From a virus: a stretch of 25,423 nucleotides of DNA. Below are positions 21,590 through 25,423 of this stretch, piece after piece (the stretch's first letter is position 1; the number at the start of each line of letters is the position of its first letter). The notes under the pieces were generated by a model that saw only the letters and a list, made by a program, of their open reading frames with translations, ran no database searches and was not told the origin of the DNA. The stretch is from positions 1 to 25,423 of IMG/VR virus record IMGVR_UViG_3300034112_001885, one strand, 5' to 3'. The position numbers were made by a program, and so were the translations under genes.

Positions 21590-21617
21590 CCCGCAAAGCC
21601 AATATCCATGCGGGTTT
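21590..21617 (+). terminator. Weak terminator behind the integrase gene
   Basis: CCCGCA (21590-21595) pairs with TGCGGG (21609-21614) around a 13-nt loop, followed by TTT only. It may equally be part of the attachment site. Confidence 0.4.
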
Positions 21618-21715
21618 GACAGGAGTTAGTAAGATTAGCACTCAAATATACATAAAAACGTACACTTTAATAATCAAATCAACAGCTTAAACATACAACA
21701 CAGCACACAATAAAC

Positions 21716-21757
21716 GCGCAAAACAGGCACGCGCCCATAGCCGGCGCGGTTTTGTGC
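21716..21757. terminator. Bidirectional terminator between integrase and retroelement operons
   Basis: A long two-part hairpin: outer arms GCGCAAAAC (21716-21724) and GTTTTGTGC (21749-21757) with one mismatch, inner arms CGCGCC (21730-21735) and GGCGCG (21743-21748). T-tracts occur on both strands, as expected where two operons converge. Confidence 0.65.
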
Positions 21758-21867
21758 AAGGTCTTAACAGTTTTGCTGCGAATCAAGCCATTGGATTAAG
21801 GGTAGTAGTGCGATAAGTTCTTCTGCGGTCTGGTGTTGGTTAACGTAAAAAGTCAGCGGGTGGATCA

Positions 21868-22308
21868 TCACAACCCAAGCGAAGTGCGTTGATCCCGCCC
21901 CCATTGCCGCACGCCTTCGACAAATTCGCCGAACACGGTCATGGCCTGCACTTCATCGCTAGTGGGTTGATACACCCCCATCGCCGCGCCAACACCGATG
22001 CGGGCGAACTTAAGTTCATCCTCCAATGGATAGGCGTCGCGGATCATGGTGCGCATGCGCTCATCAATCAACCGACAATGCGGGCTGGCGGCAATGATTT
22101 GAGCGCGCAGGGTGGCATCCGGCGTCACGCTGGCGATGCTGTCTACGATTTCGGCGTGCTGCGCGACTGGCAGGGCGCCGGCTTCGGGCAGGCAAACGTA
22201 TGTGGTGCCATCCGCCAAGGTGGCGAGTTCGGTCGCGCCATCAGGCGCGGCAAGTTCACGAGTAACCTGGGCGTTGATAAACTTTCGGTAGGAGACGATA
22301 GAGGGCAT
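21868..22308 (-). CDS. Small hypothetical protein at the end of the retroelement operon
   Basis: This 146-residue protein is not recognised. The start MPSIVSYRKFINAQVTRE is followed by a beta-rich part and a helical half (RMRTMIRDAYPLEDELKFAR, then VFGEFVEGVRQWGRD). An AAAGGA site precedes the ATG, the same style as the capsid gene. Its start overlaps the end of the reverse transcriptase gene by 53 bp, so it belongs to the same late tail/retroelement operon. A tail-assembly or retroelement accessory role is possible but not shown. Confidence 0.7.
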   Translation of the reverse strand: MPSIVSYRKFINAQVTRELAAPDGATELATLADGTTYVCLPEAGALPVAQHAEIVDSIASVTPDATLRAQIIAASPHCRLIDERMRTMIRDAYPLEDELKFARIGVGAAMGVYQPTSDEVQAMTVFGEFVEGVRQWGRDQRTSLGL

Positions 22309-23257
22309 GGTGATTTCCTTTCAGGTAGCGCAGCAGGTGCTGCAAAGAGTGGGTTTTGCGTGCGTGGCCCAAAACACTGATCACGCTATCGAGCCTCCCG
22401 CGTTTGGCGGCGGCTCTTAGTGTGTAAAGGCTGTGCCGGCGGATGAAGCGCTTGCTGGCCCAGGTGCGGTAGCCGACGAAGTTGATGCCGCGTGTGACGC
22501 GGGCCAGGGTTGAGCGTGATAGCGTGAGGCGCAGGCCGGCCAAGAACACTATCACCCGCTCTCGTGCGGTCACGGCGTTCGCGCGAGTCAGGCCGAAAAG
22601 CACAAAATCATCAACATAACGGCAGTAACGCAGCGGCTTGATTTCGCGCACAATGAAGTGGTCGAGCGGGTCTAGGTAAAGCAGTGCGTAAATCTGGCTG
22701 AGTAGATTGCCGATGGGGATGCCGACTGGTTCGCCGTGGTCTGCAAAGGCCATCATCAGATCAACGAAGCGGCGATCTTTAATCTTGCGCTCAATCAATG
22801 TGCGCAGAATATCGCGGTCGATGCGATAGAAAAATTTGCGGATATCGAGCTTGAGCGTGTAGCTGTCCGGCGCACAAACCTGCATTGCCTCCTGCGCATA
22901 ATCAGCGGCCTTGTGCGTGCCTCGCCCGACTCGGCAGGCGAACGATTGGTCAATGAAGCCCCTGTTGAATATCGGGTAGATCTCGGCGTAGATGGCATGT
23001 TGCACCACTAGGTCGCGGAAAGCAGGTGCGTATATCTGCCGCGTTTTTGGTTCGTAAACGGTGAAGCTGTAGTAGGGGCCGGGGCGATATGTGCCGCCGT
23101 GCAATTCGGCGTGCAGTGCGTCCAGGTTGTGTGCCAAGTGCTTTTCGAATTGAAAGCAGGCGCGTTTACCGCGCTTGTGGCGTGCGGCGGCATGGAATGC
23201 CGCCAACAAAGACGCCGGTGTAAACGTGCGCTCGAATAAATAGCCAGCGCGTTTCAT
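22256..23257 (-). CDS. Reverse transcriptase of a diversity-generating retroelement
   Basis: This 333-residue reverse transcriptase copies the template-repeat RNA into adenine-mutated cDNA. Polymerase motifs are in order: KLDIRKFFYRID (about residues 136-147) with the first catalytic Asp, GIPIGNLLSQ (179-188), which is the DGR-type form of motif 4, RYVDDFVLF (213-221) with the YxDD active site, and INFVGYR (258-264). Length, lack of maturase or endonuclease domains, and an adjacent Avd-like gene and TR/VR pair identify it as a DGR enzyme rather than a group II intron or retron. The ATG at 23257 lies about 140 bp from the template repeat. Confidence 0.95.
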   Translation of the reverse strand: MKRAGYLFERTFTPASLLAAFHAAARHKRGKRACFQFEKHLAHNLDALHAELHGGTYRPGPYYSFTVYEPKTRQIYAPAFRDLVVQHAIYAEIYPIFNRGFIDQSFACRVGRGTHKAADYAQEAMQVCAPDSYTLKLDIRKFFYRIDRDILRTLIERKIKDRRFVDLMMAFADHGEPVGIPIGNLLSQIYALLYLDPLDHFIVREIKPLRYCRYVDDFVLFGLTRANAVTARERVIVFLAGLRLTLSRSTLARVTRGINFVGYRTWASKRFIRRHSLYTLRAAAKRGRLDSVISVLGHARKTHSLQHLLRYLKGNHHALYRLLPKVYQRPGYS

Positions 23258-23399
23258 GGGGCCAGACTTTCGAGAATGACAGAATCAAACCTACTAGAAA
23301 GGCCCATGCAAACCGATTTAGCCGAGGCAAAAGCCTCGCGCCGGAAAGCGTCTCCCTTGGTTCCACTTCGATCTTTCGATCCGTGAGGTGAAGCCGAGT
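23258..23399 (-). ncRNA. TR-to-RT spacer of the retroelement RNA
   Basis: 142 bp lie between the 3' end of the template repeat and the reverse transcriptase start. In studied DGRs a spacer of about this length downstream of TR folds and primes cDNA synthesis with the RT-Avd complex. A GATC-GAAA-GATC hairpin with a GNRA-type loop is visible (23370-23381). A frame is open through TR and spacer but is probably not translated. Confidence 0.6.
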
Positions 23400-23509
23400 C
23401 CGAGCGAAACCCAACATTGTCGTTGGAGTTGCCCTGCGCATTGTTGAGGTTCAACGCCCAAACGCCCGCACTGGACGAATTGTTCCAATTCCCGCCGGCA
23501 ATCGGGCAC
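23400..23509 (-). repeat. DGR template repeat (TR), 110 bp
   Basis: This segment aligns without gaps to 23946-24055 and differs at 13 positions. Every difference is an A in the minus-strand TR (8 A to G, 4 A to C, 1 A to T); 9 other A and all 88 non-A positions are unchanged. The A-containing codons are mainly AAC/AAT, which can change into many residues but not into stop codons. TR is the invariant donor, transcribed with the spacer as part of the retroelement RNA. Confidence 0.96.
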
Positions 23510-23512
23510 ATG

Positions 23513-23914
23513 TTAAGACGCTTCCCGTTTGTCTAGCGCACGATCAGCAACTACCCAGCCGCCGATCATGCGCCCTAACTCGTCCACCATCCGCGAGATA
23601 ACTAAGTAGCGGTGTTCGCCGTCTTTCTCGGGGTGGTGGTGTCCATCCTTGAACTCAAAATAACCGAGCGCATGCGCCAAGCGCAGCAGCATGCGCAGCT
23701 GCTCGTGGCGTACATCGAGGTTGGTTATTGCGGTTTTTTTGTGATAGCGCTTTTGCGCCTCCACGATGAAGCTGTAGGTGTCATAAGCCGCGCGCCGAAT
23801 CTCCAGCGCAAGACCGTGCTTCTCGTGTTTCGGGAAGTGATTGAGATACAAATTCATCTGACGTGCAAAGTCCGTAAATTTGCTATCCAGCCTAGCTTCG
23901 TCGTGAAGGCCCAT
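23513..23914 (-). CDS. avd: Avd-like accessory variability determinant
   Basis: This 133-residue, mostly helical protein has four helices separable by eye: ARLDSKFTDFARQMNLYLNH, GLALEIRRAAYDTYSFIVEA, LDVRHEQLRMLLRLAHALGY and YLVISRMVDELGRMIGGWVV. It is rich in basic residues, as expected of the pentameric four-helix-bundle Avd that binds the DGR RNA and reverse transcriptase. The ATG at 23914 is chosen; the frame is open upstream to 24055 but that part only re-reads the VR. It lies between VR and TR, the common DGR order. The ribosome site is weak. Confidence 0.85.
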   Translation of the reverse strand: MGLHDEARLDSKFTDFARQMNLYLNHFPKHEKHGLALEIRRAAYDTYSFIVEAQKRYHKKTAITNLDVRHEQLRMLLRLAHALGYFEFKDGHHHPEKDGEHRYLVISRMVDELGRMIGGWVVADRALDKREAS

Positions 23915-23920
23915 CGCTAT

Positions 23921-23952
23921 CGCTCGGGCCGTCAGAGGTACAAGGCCGAGCG
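23921..23952 (-). promoter_or_regulatory. Inverted repeat at the 3' end of VR
   Basis: On the minus strand CGCTCGGCC (from 23952) and GGCC-CGAGCG (to 23921) form a stem with one bulged base around a 13-nt loop that holds the target stop codon. Hairpins or cruciforms just downstream of VR promote retrohoming in studied DGRs; this one overlaps the initiation-of-mutagenic-homology end. Confidence 0.6.
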
Positions 23953-25287
23953 AAACCCAACAGTGGCGTTGGAGCCGCCCCGCGCATCGTTGAGGCCCAA
24001 CGCCCAAACGCCCGCACTGGACGAAGCGACCCAAGTCCCGCCGGCAATCGGGCACGAATCCGCCGTGCTGAAATCGTTTAGGGTGTCATTGCCGAACATG
24101 TTTGACCCGCCTGCCACTAGCGGAACGCCCGCGCCGGTCATCTGCCATGCGGTGCCGCTGGTGGCGGCGCTGAGCGCTTGGCTGGCGCTGCCCATCGTTA
24201 ATGTGCGGTCGGAAAAATTCAGCGCATAGCCGGTGAAGTTGTTCATCAGGCCGAGATCGTCATACAGCGCGGCTAGGCCGGTTGCGCCCCACAGATCAGT
24301 CGCCAGGGCGTTGCCGCCTGTCACGTTGCGCATCGCCGTGGCGGTTTTCAGCACATAAAAATTGCCGACTGCGGGATCGTTATTGTTTACCGTCAAGCCC
24401 GGGGTGATCTCCCACATGCAGCCATTAAGATCTGCCACGCCACAGTTCTGCCCGTTGTGTGTGGTGCGCGCGAACAGGTTGGCGCTACCGGTTTTGCATG
24501 AGTTGTTGGCGGCGTAGCCATCCCACACAAATGTCAGCATGGCATCCTGCGCATCGCTCAGTGCGTTGTTGTTGCAGCCCTTCGGGAAGTTGCTGGTGCT
24601 GCTGGAATACCAGGCATTAAATGTGGTGCTGGTGCTGGATTGGCCGTGTGCCAGGGAAAGCAAAGCCAGCGCTTTGAAAATGAACAGCGAGTTGCAGAAG
24701 AAGTTCGCGCCGCGCGTTTTTGCCGCTGCAATTGCGCCGGCATACGTGTTTGCGGGTGCGCCGGTGAGGCCGTTAAACGGATTATGTGCAAGGGCACTGC
24801 TGAGCGGGTTGCCGTTACGCAGGCTGCTGGCAGTGCCAGCGTTGTTGGTGGCGAGGTATTTATCGACAAACACGCCGGATTTGATTGCGCCGCCATCGTA
24901 GAACGCTCGGTGCAACGCATAGCCGGCTGAGGTGGCGGAGGCGATGCTGGCGTAGGTGGAAAACGGCTTGATGTCAACAATGTTGATCGCCAGCCCGTTT
25001 ACCCCGGTGCCGAACTTGTAAAAAAACGCCGGCATCCAGACCATGATGCTACCGTCCGAAAACTGATAATTTCCGTAATTGTCGGACGCCGGATCGCGCG
25101 TGCCGGACAGCTCCACCATGCCGGTGGGCAGGGCCTCTGGACAGATGCCAACACCGAAGCCGCGCTGGCCGGGAAGGCCGATATCATTGACGCCGCCGGA
25201 ATTGCCGGAACCGATGGCGATGCCGTTAGGAAAATAGACTGGTTGGCCGTCCTTGCCGGTGATGCTGCGTAAGATCAGGTTGCTCAT
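23932..25287 (-). CDS. DGR-diversified tail / receptor-binding protein
   Basis: This 451-residue protein is the diversification target. The N-terminal part is glycine-rich and tail-fibre-like. The middle and C-terminal parts read as a C-type-lectin/formylglycine-enzyme-like fold with DLNGCMWEITPGL and the final CPIAGGTW...VGFRSALYL. VR covers residues about 412-448 of 451. The nine residues that differ from TR-coded ones are 418, 420, 421, 431, 434, 436, 438, 441 and 442; N433 and N440 can also vary. GGAG precedes the ATG at 25287. By analogy with Bordetella phage Mtd it probably binds the host surface. Confidence 0.92.
   Translation of the reverse strand: MSNLILRSITGKDGQPVYFPNGIAIGSGNSGGVNDIGLPGQRGFGVGICPEALPTGMVELSGTRDPASDNYGNYQFSDGSIMVWMPAFFYKFGTGVNGLAINIVDIKPFSTYASIASATSAGYALHRAFYDGGAIKSGVFVDKYLATNNAGTASSLRNGNPLSSALAHNPFNGLTGAPANTYAGAIAAAKTRGANFFCNSLFIFKALALLSLAHGQSSTSTTFNAWYSSSTSNFPKGCNNNALSDAQDAMLTFVWDGYAANNSCKTGSANLFARTTHNGQNCGVADLNGCMWEITPGLTVNNNDPAVGNFYVLKTATAMRNVTGGNALATDLWGATGLAALYDDLGLMNNFTGYALNFSDRTLTMGSASQALSAATSGTAWQMTGAGVPLVAGGSNMFGNDTLNDFSTADSCPIAGGTWVASSSAGVWALGLNDARGGSNATVGFRSALYL
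23946..24055 (-). repeat. DGR variable repeat (VR), 110 bp
   Basis: This is the recipient copy at the 3' end of the target gene. The last 17 bp on the coding strand (23962-23946, TGTTGGGTTTCGCTCGG) are identical to TR and end in a GC-rich stretch, fitting the initiation of mutagenic homology (IMH). The TR copy is bordered differently beyond both ends, so the 110-bp limits are sharp. Confidence 0.96.
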
Positions 25288-25423
25288 AAAATGCTCCAGG
25301 TGGAATGGTCTTCAAGGGTAATGGTGGTGCCGGCTGCGATTTCCAGCGGGCCGGCGCTGTAGGCGTTGAAGTGGCTGGGGATGGTGGTGTTTTCACTGGC
25401 CACGCGGGGGTTCATGCGGATCA
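25284..25423 (-). CDS. Phage tail-associated protein, C-terminal part
   Basis: This frame enters from the right edge and ends with a stop overlapping the start of the variable tail gene (ATGA). The visible 45 residues (RMNPRVASENTTIPSHFNAY, then SAGPLEIAAGTTITLEDHST and WSIL) resemble the end of small conserved phage proteins found before tail-fibre genes. It shows that the retroelement operon continues upstream into the tail genes. Confidence 0.7.
   Translation of the reverse strand, partial: IRMNPRVASENTTIPSHFNAYSAGPLEIAAGTTITLEDHSTWSIL

Larger units (their letters stand above)
21552..21867. other. AT-rich interval with probable attP
   Basis: No gene is seen in this interval. It is much more AT-rich than the rest of the window (notably 21618-21716). 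It sits directly behind the integrase gene and holds two hairpins. Integrase-flanking AT-rich DNA of this kind commonly carries attP with arm-type sites. The core cannot be pinned down without an integrated copy or host sequence to compare. Confidence 0.5.

Noticed and set aside
22256-23257. Retron or group II intron reverse transcriptase
   Set aside because: No msr/msd-like RNA, maturase domain or intron boundaries are seen, whereas TR/VR and Avd are present.
23254-23511. 85-codon frame through the template repeat and spacer
   Set aside because: It simply re-reads TR and the retroelement RNA spacer; TR is an RNA template and the frame lacks a ribosome site.
23915-24055. N-terminal extension of the Avd-like protein
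   Set aside because: This part is an out-of-frame reading of VR; the helical Avd-like sequence begins at the ATG at 23914.
1-25423. CRISPR array, tRNA, rRNA or insertion sequence
   Set aside because: No regularly spaced direct repeats, no cloverleaf with CCA end and no transposase gene were found by eye.

Overview
This window is part of a temperate, tailed (siphovirus-type) bacteriophage genome with HK97-family packaging and head genes. The DNA is GC-rich, the genes are tightly packed with many 4-bp start/stop overlaps, and the gene families (P27-type small terminase, HigBA, Lar, DUF551, Exc-type excisionase) are common in proteobacterial prophages. A beta- or gammaproteobacterial host is the best guess, but no host gene is visible to prove it.

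Layout. Positions 1-5417 hold the late head operon on the minus strand, read right to left: small terminase, large terminase, portal, prohead protease, major capsid, then an intrinsic terminator. Positions 5562-10751 hold a minus-strand replication and middle operon: RHH protein, TraR/DksA-like zinc finger, ParB-like protein, superfamily II helicase, TOPRIM primase, a small unknown, another small unknown, a Q-like antiterminator and an HNH endonuclease. Two tandem minus-strand terminators (10773-10893) stand in front of it. Two plus-strand genes (10997-11836) face against this flow. The immunity region lies around 12523-12592: a Cro-like gene runs left and a CI-like repressor runs right from promoters that both appear to give leaderless mRNAs. 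A small membrane protein gene sits behind the repressor in a rexB-like place. A higBA toxin-antitoxin pair follows (13437-14122, minus).

From a strong promoter at 14221-14249 a rightward operon of small accessory genes runs to the excisionase and integrase (20222-21551). It includes a Lar-type anti-restriction protein and an H-NS-motif protein. Its last part (18435-20168) is punctuated by repeats that look like integron attC sites, with short ORFs between them like gene cassettes; no integron integrase is visible.

Right of a terminator-bearing, AT-rich interval (probable attP) lies the most striking system: a complete diversity-generating retroelement (DGR) on the minus strand. Its order is variable tail protein with C-terminal VR (25287-23932), Avd-like protein (23914-23513), template repeat (23509-23400) and DGR-type reverse transcriptase (23257-22256), followed by a small unknown gene. 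TR and VR are both 110 bp and differ at 13 positions. All 13 are adenines in the coding strand of TR (13 of 22 A; 0 of 88 non-A). This is the signature of adenine-directed mutagenic retrohoming and predicts that the phage diversifies a receptor-binding or tail-tip protein.

The integrase and the tail genes are separated only by the putative attP, with no host DNA, so the sequence probably represents the circular or free phage form rather than an integrated prophage.
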